From NCBI GenBank assembly GCA_026120035.1, contig JALRME010000043.1, positions 124,001-188,000 on the forward strand: 64,000 bases of DNA. The letters are read 5' to 3'. The DNA comes from Coleophoma eucalyptorum. Taxonomy: Eukaryota; Ascomycota; Leotiomycetes; Helotiales; Dermateaceae. The notes under the pieces were generated by a model. The model made no database searches, had not been told where the DNA came from, and saw nothing but the letters and a program-made list of their open reading frames with translations. Shown here in pieces: positions 11,401 to 23,933 of this stretch (positions within the stretch are counted from its first letter, which is position 1; each line of letters opens with the position of its first letter). Made by a program: the position numbers and the translations under genes.

Positions 11401-12144
11401 ACAAAGCAGCCAACGGCCTCGGAGTATCGTGGCTGCGAACATGTGAACAAAGTACTTAGTTCGCAGCGTCGGAAAATGGGCATATATTAGCTTTTGAGAA
11501 CTTTCATGGGAATGGAAGACTTCATCTCGCTATGCTTCTTTAGATTTCTAGTTTATTATGTCGCATGGAATTAGTATTCGACTTCCTTTTCATTTCGCTG
11601 GCCCCACAAATTCTGTATCGAGAAGTCATCAAATCAAGGATTTAGTTATCTTGCGGCATGGCTGAAGTGTCAACTGCCAGCTACCGGTTAAGCATAATAC
11701 ACGTAACTCACCGAAGTTTGGCCCTGCACAACATCCAATTTTGCCTCTCAGGCAACGCCCACCGGCGCATCCATCATTATTGGCATGGTTCGCTGCTAAG
11801 CGGTTCTGGCCCATTTCGGCTTCGCTGCGTGGCTCTGGCTGCATTTAATGCAGGGTCATGCAACTGATTAATGAATGACATTCAAAATTGTATATCCTGA
11901 ATCGTGTTGCTGACGATCTCCATTTCTTGCCAACGGTGTCTCACATCAAGATTTGCTCTAGTCATTTTGGCGCGATTCCCAGATCAATCTCTAGTTCTGA
12001 GTCCGACAGTTAATTTTCACTGACTTTCTACAGGAGCTAGAAATTACTCTCTGCTCCTCTCACAGGTTCAGAGCTGCTTCAACCCCCCCCCCCTCAAACA
12101 ACGCCTTCAAATTCGCAACAACGTTGACTTCAGGTCACCATTCC
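8440..12144. other. 3.7 kb gene-poor, low-complexity region
   Basis: No ORF here resembles a known family. 8640-9320 is purine-rich with short imperfect tandem motifs. 9560-10700 contains long pyrimidine-rich stretches. An 11-base C run sits at 12083-12093. It probably includes the 5' UTR and promoter of the 7669-8439 gene. ORFs up to 209 codons (8936-9565 minus) are composed of low-complexity codons and look like chance. Confidence 0.4.
9010..9310. repeat. Short imperfect tandem repeats (CAGTA, GGCATGA, GGAGT motifs)
   Basis: Three successive patches of short degenerate repeats: CAGTACAGTAAAG-type at about 9018-9090, GGCATGAGG-type at about 9195-9245 and GGAGTGGACTG-type at about 9270-9305. 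They suggest replication-slippage DNA within a noncoding region. Confidence 0.55.
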
Positions 12145-12585
12145 TTACGCAGTCCTTGACCCTTGAATATCCTCCACCAAATAAACCTCCCCTTGTGAGC
12201 CCTGTCTTCTTCTCCCTTTCACCCAGTTGCCTATTCCCCAACTTATACCCCATTTCAAAACCAACCCGTCATGCTCCCCCAACTCTATCCCTCTTCGAAT
12301 CTTCCGCTGAATGACGCGCCAATATATCTCCTGGTAAAACTCTGGTTGTGCATCCAAAATTGCAAATAACATCTCTCTTGTCCACTGCGAGGTGCTAAAC
12401 TCGCTGTCTGGAAGCCTGCGGAAATATATGAGGCGGTTAGCACGAGGAGGCTTGCCGCAATGAAGAGTGAGGGGTTTGTCCGTAGGCTGTAGGTGTTCCA
12501 GAGAAGAGAGGGTCGGGGTGTGGCCTTGCGAATTAGTGGAGCTTCGAAAAGTTTGGGGGTTGATGCGTTCCGCTCGGTTTTCCAT
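12145..12585 (-). CDS. Small hypothetical protein, about 146 aa
   Basis: Not recognised. A single open frame from the ATG at 12585 to the stop at 12145; an in-frame ATG at 12639 would add 18 residues. The N-terminal half is polar and Thr/Ser-rich. The C-terminal half looks folded: an aromatic and charged helix (MLFAILDAQPEFYQEIYW) leads into a basic RKIRRGIEL stretch and a Trp-containing KWGISWGIGNWVKGRR segment. Composition is far less repetitive than the surrounding frames, which is the main support. No introns or signal peptide seen. It could still be a chance ORF. Confidence 0.4.
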   Translation of the reverse strand: MENRAERINPQTFRSSTNSQGHTPTLSSLEHLQPTDKPLTLHCGKPPRANRLIYFRRLPDSEFSTSQWTREMLFAILDAQPEFYQEIYWRVIQRKIRRGIELGEHDGLVLKWGISWGIGNWVKGRRRQGSQGEVYLVEDIQGSRTA

Positions 12586-13746
12586 GTTGAGCGTTTCTAT
12601 GGTTCGTGTTGCTCGAATTTGTATGAGTAGGGCCTGCATGGTTTGTGTTGTAGACCGCTTTGAAGTGTTGTGATGAGTGAGCGGATAGATTCAGTCGAGG
12701 TGTGAATCATTGAGTGGACTGGTCATGGCATAGATGATTCATTCAACTATGCCATAAAATCATATCCGAATTCAAGCACGACTAGCAAGCTCATAGAAGT
12801 AAGATACATCAAAAACCTCTCGCATCTGGGCCACAGTCTTTTCCATTGCCTATTTGAGTGACATATGTTTGAATGTAAATAAAATCAGCACTCTTTTCTG
12901 GGGGAATTTCTTTGGTTGCTCTAAATTCAGAACCACCCCGTCACTTAACACAGGATATACAACTGTAAAGAGCATTTCTCTCCTGGTTTTATACCTTAGA
13001 TGTCTAGGAGACACAAACATATATCTATCATGCAGTTGAACTTCCAGTCAAATGTAAATTTAGCTAAGAAAATCTGATCTATCACAAAACACCACTTGTA
13101 AGCAAGGTATACTTGGCGAATCAGACTTTATTATGTGGCACAGTTCTAGCACTGAAAAAAGGCTCTCAAGTTTTTTGTAAGATTATAACTTATTGTATGA
13201 GTTGATACGACATTTGGGGTACCTGCTTGCTACAACAACAAAACATCGGTTGAATTAAGTAATCTTGCTTATGGCCGGGGCCTTCTAAAGTGACATTAAT
13301 GTGAGTATTAATTAAATATCTTTGTCTTTGAATCTCTTGCTTCTTGGGAGCCTGATTGTTCCGGAGTTAGGAGACAAATAATCGAGTAAAGTATCGTTCC
13401 TACGTAAGGGATGGTACGAGCCTGCCAAAAGGCCCATTTTATTTTGCTGTAGCTGTGTCGTTATGATCCCTCCACATCAGTCCACATTTGTACTTGTGGG
13501 CTCTCATTGGAACCAGCAAGTAAATATACGATTTTCCATGTCCACACTTTTAACGCTGTGGAGCTTGACCGCAGCTGTGGTAGCATAGCCGAGCTGAACA
13601 CAACGCGCCGCCAGAAACGTATGTACAGCCACATCAGAAGTGTACAAAGGAGCCACAGTGGCTGTCACATAATGCCATCGGTTTAGAATTTCTTACTGAA
13701 TTCAGCACATCATTATCACGGCCTGGGTTTGAATTGTCAGTTCACG
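12586..13746. other. AT-rich intergenic region upstream of HET gene
   Basis: About 1.2 kb, visibly more AT-rich than its neighbours around 12,850-13,400. No gene recognised; likely holds the promoter of the plus-strand HET gene. Confidence 0.35.
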
Positions 13747-15959
13747 ATGGAGTTAGATCGCAGTTCAGTATGCAAGGCATGCGAACGTATCACTAGCGAG
13801 CTCCCCATTTTCCACCTCTACAAACGAACTTTAGCGCCAGAGCATCAGAATGACAAACTTATGATTCTATGGAAAGTCAGACTGTCCGAATTCGCCGCGG
13901 CAGTGGAGACTCAGTGCGACTTCTGCACGTTCGTCGTGGATAAGTTCCTGCACTGCAACAAAGTCTGGTTGGCGTCGAAAGAGCCTAGTCGGCCCTGGTT
14001 CAGGCGGCACGACTCAGAAGCGGACTTAAAGCACCGATCCGAGCTGCTTGAGGCAATCTCTAAAATCTCAGCGGGACTCGAGAATGACGAGTTTCAGTTC
14101 TCGTTGTATCCATCTCACTCGGGCGATAATCCGCTCCCGGACTTCAACAATCTGGAAATCACGGCGAGGAAGACTGACCATCATTCGGCGGAGGTGACCA
14201 AGAAGTTATTTCATGTGAATCACATCAGTCTGGAAGTGTTCTGTGCTCAAGGTGTGTTGAATGAACCTGTCGGCATCGATTAGTTAGCTGACCTGGAATA
14301 GATGACCCAATGGGCAAGGTGATTACGACGAGGCCTCAGACCTCTGCTCCAGCGTCTGATGAAAGCTTTCAAAGGGTACGATCATGGCTACAGGAATGCG
14401 TGGAGACACATCCACGATGTGGAACAGATCACGAGAAACCACTGCCAACCAGGGTCATCAATATTGGTGACGGTAAGCATCTTCGACTCGATGTATCCCG
14501 TGGTCGAGGCAGATATGCCGCTTTGAGTTACTGTTGGGGCGGGCTCCAAAAGTCAAACACATTGACAACCAATGTAGAGGAGAAAATCAACGGGTTTGAC
14601 ATATCCGAACTCGAGCAGACACTGCAAGATGCTGTCAGGGTCACTCAGAATCTAGGATTGCAATACCTTTGGATCGATGCGCAGTGTATTCTTCAAGACT
14701 CAGCCCAGGATAGAGAACAAGAAGTTTCGCAGATGGCAAATATCTACAAAAACGCACATGTAACCATCTGTGCAGCAAAGTCATCCAAGGCCGGCGATGG
14801 ATTTCTCGAAGATACGCGAGATGAAGAGACGAATCTACCAAAGGATCTCTTCCCTATCGCCTATAGAAGACCAGTTGCAACGGCGTCTACTCCCAAGGAG
14901 GCCCTCGAAGAACCTGCTGAAGGGGTTTCCACCTTATGGGCTCGCGAACATCGGCCAGAATCCACTTCATCCTTGGAGCCAGTCATGAAGAGAGCATGGA
15001 CGCTTCAAGAGCGTTTACTTTCACCGCGCTTCCTACACTACGGCACAAGGTTGATCTGGCAATGCAACCGAATGCAAAGATGCGATGGGGGTGTAGAGTT
15101 ACCAAACCGAGATATGATAGGGAACGTGACTGGTTCAGTCAACCGATCACTGCTACAGGAAGAAGGAAGCCTCAACCTATTCACCCAGCAACAATTGTTC
15201 GAGGCATGGTACCAAATCGTTCATGATTATACCCGTCGAGCTCTGAGCGACCAGGCCGACAAGCTCCCAGGAATTGCCGGCATAGCCATGGAAATCAGCC
15301 GGCTTTCTGGAGTAGCATACATGGCGGGACTCTGGAACAACAACCTCCTGCATGATCTCATGTGGACGTCCAACGGCAAGGAGCGCTTTACGCGACCCAA
15401 AGTCTGGCGAGCTCCTACTTGGTCATGGGCGTCCGTCAATTCAGTCATTTCGTATAAAACTATAACCCCAGACGCAATTGAAGAAGCCAAGGTCATCGAC
15501 TGTCAGGTTGAACCCGCCTACCCTCAGCCCTCATTTGAGACGGTGACAAGCGGAAGACTAAGTATCTGTGGCCCAATAGCGTTGATCCCACACGAAGATA
15601 TCCGTCAGCTGTTCACAGATCAGTCGATGGGCCCAGCGCCACCAAAGAACAACGACGCAGTCGAGTGGAACACAAAGATTTTAGAGTTCTTTAGCTCTTT
15701 ACCCAAACTGGAGGGCCAGGACGAGAATAGCGATGAACTGGGGTTCGATGAAGTTTACTTTCTGGTGACGCATAGCCGGCATTGGACGCAGCGCAATTTT
15801 GGAGAGTTTCGCTTCGAAAGGATATGTTATTTTGGTCTGATCTTGGGGAAGAATAAGGAGGGCGATTTCGAACGCCTGGGTAGTTTTGACAATCAGGACA
15901 AAGAGTGGATGAAAAACTGTACAGATAAGTGGGAGAGGAAGACTGTCACGCTTGTGTGA
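13747..15959 (+). CDS. HET-domain (heterokaryon incompatibility) protein
   Basis: Probable nonself-recognition or cell-death-associated protein of the fungal HET family. Exons 13747-14251 and 14302-15959 give 720 aa; the 50-nt intron has GTGTGT at its start, GCTGAC as branch and ATAG as acceptor. The ATG at 13747 is the first in frame. The N-terminal about 100 residues carry C-x2-C pairs (VCKACER, CDFCTFV), a common lead in this group. The HET domain follows: YAALSYCWGG at residues 240-249, then LQYLWIDAQCILQD, ANIYKNAHVTICA and AWTLQERLLSPR. PTWSWAS appears further on. The C-terminal part is not recognised. The gene looks intact and stands alone, without an adjacent partner gene. Confidence 0.88.
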
Positions 15960-16473
15960 ATTACTGGTCTTGTCTTTCAATGGATACAGTGGTCATATTC
16001 AAAACTTACCTTGAAGCGAATTTCTCTCCAGGTTTTGGGGCTTGTGAATGGGAGGCGTGGGGGTGGTCAAACCATTGTAATCGCGAGTACATGCATTAGG
16101 GTTATTACTGGTCCAAACATATCCTGGATATATATAGCATGCCTATCTTTAGGACGTGCTGTGACCACCCTTGGACGAAGCCCATTGGACAGAGGAAGCG
16201 GAGAGGTGTGAATTTGAATGTTGTAATGTATTATTCGTTACTCTTATACATTACAAAAGTCGAGGAAATTTGGAGAATATCGACAGCCGAGGAAACCTGC
16301 CCTACCATGCATATCTTCGGAAAAAGAAAAGCAAAACAAGAAATTGCTAGTGGTTTGTCCCATTGTACACCACCACCATGCCATACTTCGTACAAATCAT
16401 GAAATTCATTCAAACCTCAAGCATCAAAAGAGTAGAAAAACATGATAGCGAAGAGAAAGAAAGCTAAAAGCGT
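15960..16473. other. Convergent intergenic region
   Basis: 514 bp between the HET gene stop and the stop of the minus-strand GMC gene. It presumably holds both 3' UTRs; nothing else seen. Confidence 0.3.
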
Positions 16474-19400
16474 TCAATGCAGTGCGCCGTGAAACGAAGA
16501 AGAAGTAGAAGAAGGAAGAGGACTGCCCATCCTCTGCTCTGGAAACGGCTTCCAAGTCTCCCAGTCCTTCCAGTTTGGCTCCCGGTATTTATAGCCCTCA
16601 GGTCTTGTGACGCGATCGATCTCTTCTCGAATCATAGGATATACGTCTTTATATGCATCTCGACCCATCCAGCAATCCAGATGCCCATATCCAGGGACGA
16701 CAACGCGGCGATAATCGTCCTCTCCAAACGTATCCCGAAGGATGCTGTAACTTCGGTCGGTAGATTCTGGTGTGAGCACTTTATTGTCGGCGCCGGAGAA
16801 GAAGAGCATAGGGATCCCTCTCAGTCGCCGGATGTTTCTGGGCGTATCGAGCTCAATGCAGAGTGGTGCGTTTGCTGTGACGTGACCCTTGTAACCCATT
16901 TGCATCAGTAGGTGGAGAAGAGTTAAGTTCACGCCGCCAAAGAAGCGGTTGATTTGGCGATGTGTTGCCTCGTTGAGATTTCGGTGATTCCATAACCTAT
17001 TCCACATTAATTTTGGGGTCTAAAATAGGAGAAGTTGACTTACCGGCCAAAAACTAGAGAACAGCGATGGCATGAGACATTATTACACATCTCCGATCGA
17101 GTATCTGGATAGAATCGCAAGAGCTGGTTCAGGAATTGCTGAAAGTATGAATCATCCTTCGACGACGAACATGAGAACCATGATCCACCGAACATCTTAT
17201 ATAGCTTATCAAACGGTATTGGACCAAACATGACCTTTGCCATATTCAAAGTCGACCACATCGGGTTCATGAATACCTGCGAGCAAGAGATTCCTAGAAT
17301 CCAGTCCGCTGGTATAGTGCCGTCGAGTAGACCACAGGAATATGCTACAGCACCCATACAGTGCGCCACGGTGTAAATCTTTTCCTCTCCGTTGTCAGTA
17401 TGCTCGCGTATATATTCAAGACAAGCTCTGATATCGAGACGAGAGTCAAAAGTGGTCCAGTTGTTCTCTGCAACCATGAGCTGACAAATTCGATGAACAG
17501 AGACGAAAACGCGATATCCTGCCCGAGTGAAGTAATTGACCGCATTGACTTGAATGGTCGGGAGAGCAAAAATTTGATGATCAACAGATGCGCCAGGAAT
17601 GAAGAAGATATTCTTTGTCTCGATGTTAGGGTTTTGTGGTTCCCACATATGCATTAATGTATGCACTCCATCCGAAGCTCGGATTTTGTATGACCGGTCA
17701 GGTGGTGAATCGTTGATATAGCCATTGTAAGTCACTGATGGATACTGTAAATATGTGAGAGGCGTGAAAAATAAATTGGCGGATTGCTTTGCAAAATAGG
17801 TCATGAAACGGGTAGTCGAGGCCAATCTGGCCAGAAAATTAGGACCAGTTGGTTTCAGAGTGAATATCTCAGACAAGAAATCCCTTGCACTAATGTGCAG
17901 CATCCCACGTGCAAGAACAGTATTGTCCTTTTTCGTGATGGTCACGTAAAGTGTAGAAGCGGCTTTCCAGAATTTGAAAGGGCCAAGAGCAACAGACGCA
18001 TCAACGATTTTGTACCCATGGAAATGAAGAACCTCGCCATTTACTGATGTCATATCGAAATCGTAGGTCAGATTCTTCGTGCCTGATGACCCGGCATATA
18101 GGTTAAATAACTGGAAATCACCCCTCTGAACCATGAAAGGACTTCCTGGCAGAGCAGCACAGATGAAAGTGCCTGTAAGCATGGCAGAATGATCAGGCCT
18201 GCTGACTATCCTCTCCGTGTCCCAGGCTTTTACACTTAGGAAGAACCTGGCAGATTCACAGAGACCCCTAGCCGTCTTTGCTGCAGTCTCATAGTCTTCC
18301 TTTTTGCTGCCAACAAGACCATCACCGACATGAATATATCCGTTCATGACTTCTGAGAATCCATATCCACTGGCCTGGGCTAGTTTTGTCTCTGCAATCA
18401 AATTCGTAGCTGTTGAGATCTTGTTCTCCTCAGCCAGGTTTATGGCCTTCACTATTTGCATATTATTTCGAGCAAGTCGCTCTTTGAGGGGGAATTGAGG
18501 CTCTCCAAACAAATCCAAAGTCTTGTTCTTTGTAGTAAAGTTAATTGTTGCGTCAATGTTCATCGCCGCATATTCGACAGATCTTTCTGCAAGAGCAGTG
18601 ATTGTTGCGAACGGATTAGCTGCAAGAGCTGTCGGTACAAGAGCCCCATCACAAACCACAAGACCTGGATATGTCTCATCTGTATTACTATCGCTGAAGA
18701 CCTCACCGATATGATTTGTAACTCCGGTCTCAGCGCTGCCATCTCTTGCGAAGCATGCTCCACCGATTGGATGAACGGTAATTTCTTGTTGACCAAGAGC
18801 AGCATAGAAAGGATTTTGAACGAAAGTGCCACCAACAGCTTGAGTAGCTCTTCTTAACTGTTCATTGAGATACTGGACATGGTTGCTTCGGCCTACGCCC
18901 AAAAACTCAAGGACTGGCTTGTCGTTCTCCAACGAAAGGATTGCTTGATTCGAGTCATGACTCATGATCAGATACACCTGAGTCTTCTCAATGCTGCCAC
19001 GCTTGTAGTATGGACCAAGGAATCGGCTTCCTTGTTGTGCAAGCATATGCTTGACTTTATCAGAGAACGTCTGACCAGTTGGGCACTGATTTCCAGGCAT
19101 CATCTCAAGCATCACTTGAAACAAAGGAGCGAGTGCCTTTGGAACAGCACCTTCTTCGATGATGTAGCCATCTAGATAGTTCTCATGTCCCTCTCGATTG
19201 TCAATGATTCCCGTGATAGTGGGCCCAACCGGATTATACGGGGATGGATACGAACGACCAATGGCATTGACCTTGTCGTCAGTGTTATAGCCAAAAGCCA
19301 GCATATCTCCATTGCCGCTCATTCCTACTCCGACCTTGTCGCTCATGGTCAACCCAAGCTTCTTGCTTCGTAGCAAGATCTCAGTCGTACCAAGGGCGCC

Positions 19401-20645
19401 AGCACCGAGGAAGACGCACTTCTTCGCATGAACCCACATAAGGTCCTCGTATATGTTCTTTTGAAATGCACCTCTCTCGCTTCCATGCCAGGCGTAAAAG
19501 ACAAGATAACCTTCTTCTTCTGGGTGCTTCTTGATATAGCGCACCTCACATTCGCAAAACATTTCCGCACCCCAATTCCAAGCATCGGAGAGATAATTGA
19601 CTAATGTGCTTGATTTACTGCCATCATTGATACCAGTACAATCCATGCCAGTCAACGCAGAAGGGTACATCTCAACCCCAGTACTATTTGGACCTCCCAT
19701 GAATCTCGTTGTTTGAGGTGGCCGATAAAACTTGTTGCCCAGTCCTAGTGCTTCGGCTTGCTTCTGAAGCATTGTTAACTTGGGCAATGCTGGCCAGTCC
19801 TCGGGATATGGTTCGGGTTGCAGTACTTCTTTGGCCCGCTCATAATATCTTCTCAGTTCGCCTGGTTCTCGCAACTCCTTGGGCCAGGACTTCGTCTGTA
19901 GGGTTGCTTCATCTGCTTCCAAAAAGATGTTGGCGTTAAGCAGACTCGTACCGCCAAGACCATTTCCAACAAATGCATTCTGGCCTTTGCCCATCATTAG
20001 ATGATACATTCCAGTTGGGTCACCTGCTTCAACAGAGCTGGATATAAAGCCGGGAGAGAAATCTCCAGAAACGTGCAGTTCCTGCATGGCATCTATGAAG
20101 CCACTCGGATATTCTCCAGGCCATTTCTCTTTGCCACGCTCCAGAAGACAGACAGACTGATCGGCTCGGGCCATGCGACTGGCGGCCACTCCACCGCCAT
20201 ATCCAGAACCGATGACCACGACATCATAAGAGTTGCGCATCAACTCCACAGGTTTTGAAATGCGTGGGAATTCCTGTTTATCAGGGTCATCTTTATATGA
20301 GTGGATTTTGGCATACGCCGATGACTGCGGACCAGCTAATTCTCTTTGATGGGGACCGAACGAATTAATTCGGTGTGATCGATCGATTTTTTTTATGTGT
20401 CGGTGAAAGTCATCAGGGTCGTTCCGTTCATGTATGCTTAACGGCCAGGACTTGACAGCATTGCTTCCTGGGTTGGGGAATTGAACACTGCTAGAAGCAT
20501 TCTTTTCATATACTCCATTGGTACCATTGATACCATTGGTGCCATTAGTGCCATTGATGCTATTAGTGGCGTAGGTGCCATTGGTACCATTGACACCATT
20601 GGTGCCGTTGACACGGTCCTTGGACGACGAATCACCGCTGGCCAT
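16474..20645 (-). CDS. GMC oxidoreductase fused to an alpha/beta hydrolase domain
   Basis: 1,374-aa multidomain protein; exons 20645-17044 and 16996-16474, joined in frame as FGR|LWNHRN. Residues 12-45 are Asn-Gly-Thr repeats. An FAD dinucleotide-binding motif (VVVIGSGYGGG, about 142-152) opens a cholesterol-oxidase-like GMC module that ends near the LAANPFATITALAE segment. A middle region of about 300 residues looks beta-rich and lipocalin-like (FMVQRGDFQLF, LHFHGYKIVD). The last third is an alpha/beta hydrolase with a nucleophile elbow reading AHCMG (Cys about 1096), an Asp in FSGADNKVL and a His in GYGHLDCW. Likely oxidises and then cleaves a sterol or other hydrophobic alcohol; the substrate is unknown. 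The domain order resembles long bacterial GMC/hydrolase proteins (recollection, not searched). Confidence 0.85.
20511..20612. repeat. Coding triplet-type repeat (Asn-Gly-Thr tract)
   Basis: On the plus strand, blocks such as GGTACCATTGATACCATTGG recur with small changes. On the minus strand they encode NGTNG and NGINGTNG near the N terminus of the GMC protein. NxT sequons are repeated, but no signal peptide precedes them. Confidence 0.8.
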
Positions 20646-22807
20646 GGTGGCGAGCGTCTACGTCGGCGTCGAATTAGACCCAGGTTGTTCAGGAACGTCG
20701 CTGTCGGACGGGTATGGCGGGGTTTAAAAATTATATACGGCTAGGTGGGGAATGACCGTGTCTTAAGAAAACGGAATTTGATCTACCGTAAGAGCCTCAA
20801 GGGGAGGATCAAGGTGAGACGGCGTGGGCATATATATAAAATGTAGAGGACGATGAAGACGCAAACCTAACGGTCGAAAGGTGGTTGAGGTCAAGAGTCT
20901 TACGTGAAGATACGAACCGACTAAAGTATCTTAAGAGAGGAATGATGGCTGCAGCAGTTCATGGGGGCTGATCGAGCGGGAGCTGAAATAAGCCACTGCG
21001 AAAGAGCCCTTCTCACCTTTTCGCTCTCTTCCTCTTGCCATTTTTTCCTCCTGGCGTTCTGCAATCAGCGCCTCGGTCCCCCGAATCTTGTGCTCGTCCT
21101 GCACCCCTCCACCCGGCCCTGGTTCTGAAAGCAGTCATGATGCGCAGCCAGGTTTATCAGGCCACAGCTTTGGAGTCGGGAAGCTCTTATATGGACCAAT
21201 AACAGCGGTGGCATGCGAGATATTGGGGTATTTTTCTGGGGGCCCACTAGAAAGCACAGCGCCTAATGGTTGGCTGCCTGCTGTTGGGCCTAGGGTTCGT
21301 GTCTCTTTTGGGGGCCTCTTCGATCCCGGAGCTTCAGCCGCGTTCCTCGTCTCGTTGGTACAGTCAGCACCAAGAGATAGCAGAAAGTAATTCTCCATAA
21401 GATGTTGATGTGAGCCATTAGTCTTGCCCTGCCCATGTCCGACCCGGCGAACCACAGCACGCAATTCGGACTCGTCAGTGTCAGAGAACAATAAAAAGAA
21501 GCATTCCATGTGATAATGGAGAATGGCGAGTGCGGGACGGGCCATGTCCATGTCCATGTTCTTTGTACCAGCCAGGACGAACCGAAATCGATACTGTAAC
21601 GAGTAACCTGGACATCAATCAGTACCGCACTGTCCTGCACCGTACCGCACCGCACCGCACTGCGCTGCACTGTGCCAAAGTGGGGATCTCGTGTTCTGGT
21701 ACTTCGATGATGCTGCAGTCTTGCTGCACCGAAGGAGAATAAAATCAATTGCTCTCCCGCATCCATGCCTACGCGTGGAATTCGATTCGATGCCCGCTTC
21801 GGCGAGGACACAGGGTGGCGGAGTCGCCGGTCCAGCGATCTGACGATGGGCAGAAAAACCCTCTCCCATCATTAGTTGATTGGCAGCGACCATTCTTGAC
21901 GGCCAGGGGTCAACTCTTAGTATCCGCTCTCCTCGCTCCACTGACTTTTCTTTGATCATAACTCATTCCACTCAACCCTCAGGCCTTCCAGGCAGTCGGA
22001 TGTCCTGTGTCAGCCTTACGGTCCTGTATAGTAGTAGTGTTGCGGCCCTGCGGTCCTGCAGTCCTGCAGTCCTGTGAACCAGTCCCGCTTTAGTTTAACA
22101 AGATGGAGCCACCGCCGCTGATGCGAAATGAAGGCACCCGTAACCACAGTGTAACCAATTGAGACGCCTTCACTCACTGCTTTGATTTTTCGGATCTCAG
22201 CTGTAGCCTTGTCTTGCATACATGTGCAACTGTTGCTGCACTACGGAACGTTATTCATCCCAATAGTCAACCACCAAACACTAAAAGCCACTCAGCCTAT
22301 GTCGGGCGTTTGAACGGTTGGAAATTTCTGGAAATAGCATAGCATAGCAAGCAACAGCTGCTGCGCAGAACTCCTTGATGCAAAGGCTCTCGATATGGAT
22401 GGGCATACTGAACCCAATCAGCTGTGCGATGATGCATTCATTTTATGGTACCTGCCTACTGACATTTGGTAGCAGTAGGATTGGCTTCGGTAGGTGCATT
22501 GAGCAGACGGAAGGGAAGGCTTTCCCGTCCTCCTACTTTTGGTCGCTCAGCATGGAGGCTGCAGATACTGAAAATACTTTAACCTTGCGGTTGATCTATA
22601 GAATTCTTGCAACAATAACCCCAAACAAGTAATTATGTGGTGAGGTGACACTGTTATAGTAAAAGAAATATCAAATCTGAAACCCCCGTCCCTGTCCAAA
22701 AACTCCAACAGCTTTATCGCTTATCGCAAAATGTTGCCAAAGTCAGCAACCGTGAGATTGTTCGTTCGTCACTGACGCTCATTTCCCATCGCCTCCTTTC
22801 ACACATC
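20646..22807. other. 2.2 kb intergenic region between divergent genes
   Basis: Shared promoter space of the GMC gene and the ketosphinganine reductase gene. Small repeat patches: CCATGT at about 21544-21560, CGCACCGCAC at about 21641-21660, and CCTGCAGT at about 22055-22075. No coding region recognised; ORFs on both strands look random. Confidence 0.35.
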
Positions 22808-23933
22808 ATGATCTCTTTGATCAGCTACTCTGCAGCGGGTATAGTCCTAGTTTTCGCTCTATTGCTGCCATTCATCATGGGTCTCTTTAGCAAAAACAAG
22901 TTCGATGTGAACGGCAAGGTCGGTGTCCCCCCTCTCTTTCCACGATGCGTCAACTAATGGCCCGCGCAGACTGTGCTTCTCACCGGAGCCTCGGAGGGTA
23001 TGGGAAAGAGTGTTGCAATTCAACTGGCACGAAAGGGAGCGAGCATCCTCATTGTGGCCCGCAGTGTGGACAAGTTGGAATCAGCTTTGGCAGAGATTCA
23101 GGTACAATGGCTTTCTTTCTTTCTTTCAATGGGCGCCTCTAACAGCCGCATAGTCCTCAGCCAAAGATTCATCTCAGCGGTTCAAGTACATTAGTGCTGA
23201 TCTCTCCTCACCTGAAGCAGCCCCGGCTGTCATCGCCGAAGCAACGGCGTGGAATAATGGCCAACCCATGGACATTGTGTGGTGCATGGCAGGCGCCTCT
23301 TTTCCCTCCTTATTCCTCGATACTCCAGCTGGCACGGCACGAAAGCAGATGGACCTCAACTACTGGACGTGCTGGGATATGGCACAAGCTGTCCTCCCAC
23401 AATGGCTCAGCCCAACTGCTGTGAAGGGAAAAGAGAGACATTTGATCTTTACAAGTTCGGTATTGGCTTTCTATTCGACCGCTGGCTACGCGCCTTATTC
23501 ACCTAGTAAAGCGGCAATCAAGAGCCTTTCAGATACATTGGTACAAGAGGTTCTGCTCTATGGCGACGACGTCAAGATCCATACCGTCTTCCCCGGCTCG
23601 ATCGAGTCACAAGGCTTAGAGAGGGAGAACAAGACGAAGCCAGCAATTACCTTTATACTCGAAGAGAGCGATCCATTACAAAGTGCGGACGTCGTTGCAG
23701 CAAATGCAATTAGCGGACTGGAGAATGGGGACTATCTGATCACTGTAGGATGGTTGGGGTCTGCGATGAGATCATGTGCCTGGGGTGGATCAAAGAGGAA
23801 CAACTGGGTTCTTGATACCATTATGACCTGGATTACAAGTGTGGTCTGGTTCTTTATTGGAATGGATCTGGACGGAAAGGTTAGAAAATACGGTCGGGAT
23901 CACGGTCACCCAAGTACGTACAAGAAAGCGTAA
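22808..23933 (+). CDS. ksr1: 3-ketodihydrosphingosine reductase (KDSR/Tsc10 type)
   Basis: Short-chain dehydrogenase that reduces 3-ketosphinganine to dihydrosphingosine with NADPH, the second step of sphingolipid synthesis, at the ER membrane. Exons 22808-22918, 22970-23101 and 23154-23933 give 340 aa, the usual length. The N-terminal hydrophobic helix ([16 protein letters not shown]) serves as anchor. The cofactor motif is TGASEGMG (residues 42-49). The catalytic region is [21 protein letters not shown], with Tyr196 and Lys200. A further hydrophobic segment near the C terminus ([12 protein letters not shown]) matches the family. The first donor is GTCGGT, a weak site, but it alone gives the expected [11 protein letters not shown] join. 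Essential in yeast, so an intact copy is expected. Confidence 0.92.

Noticed and set aside
13729..13746. Upstream TTG start for the first HET gene
   Set aside because: Not an ATG; the first in-frame ATG is at 13747.
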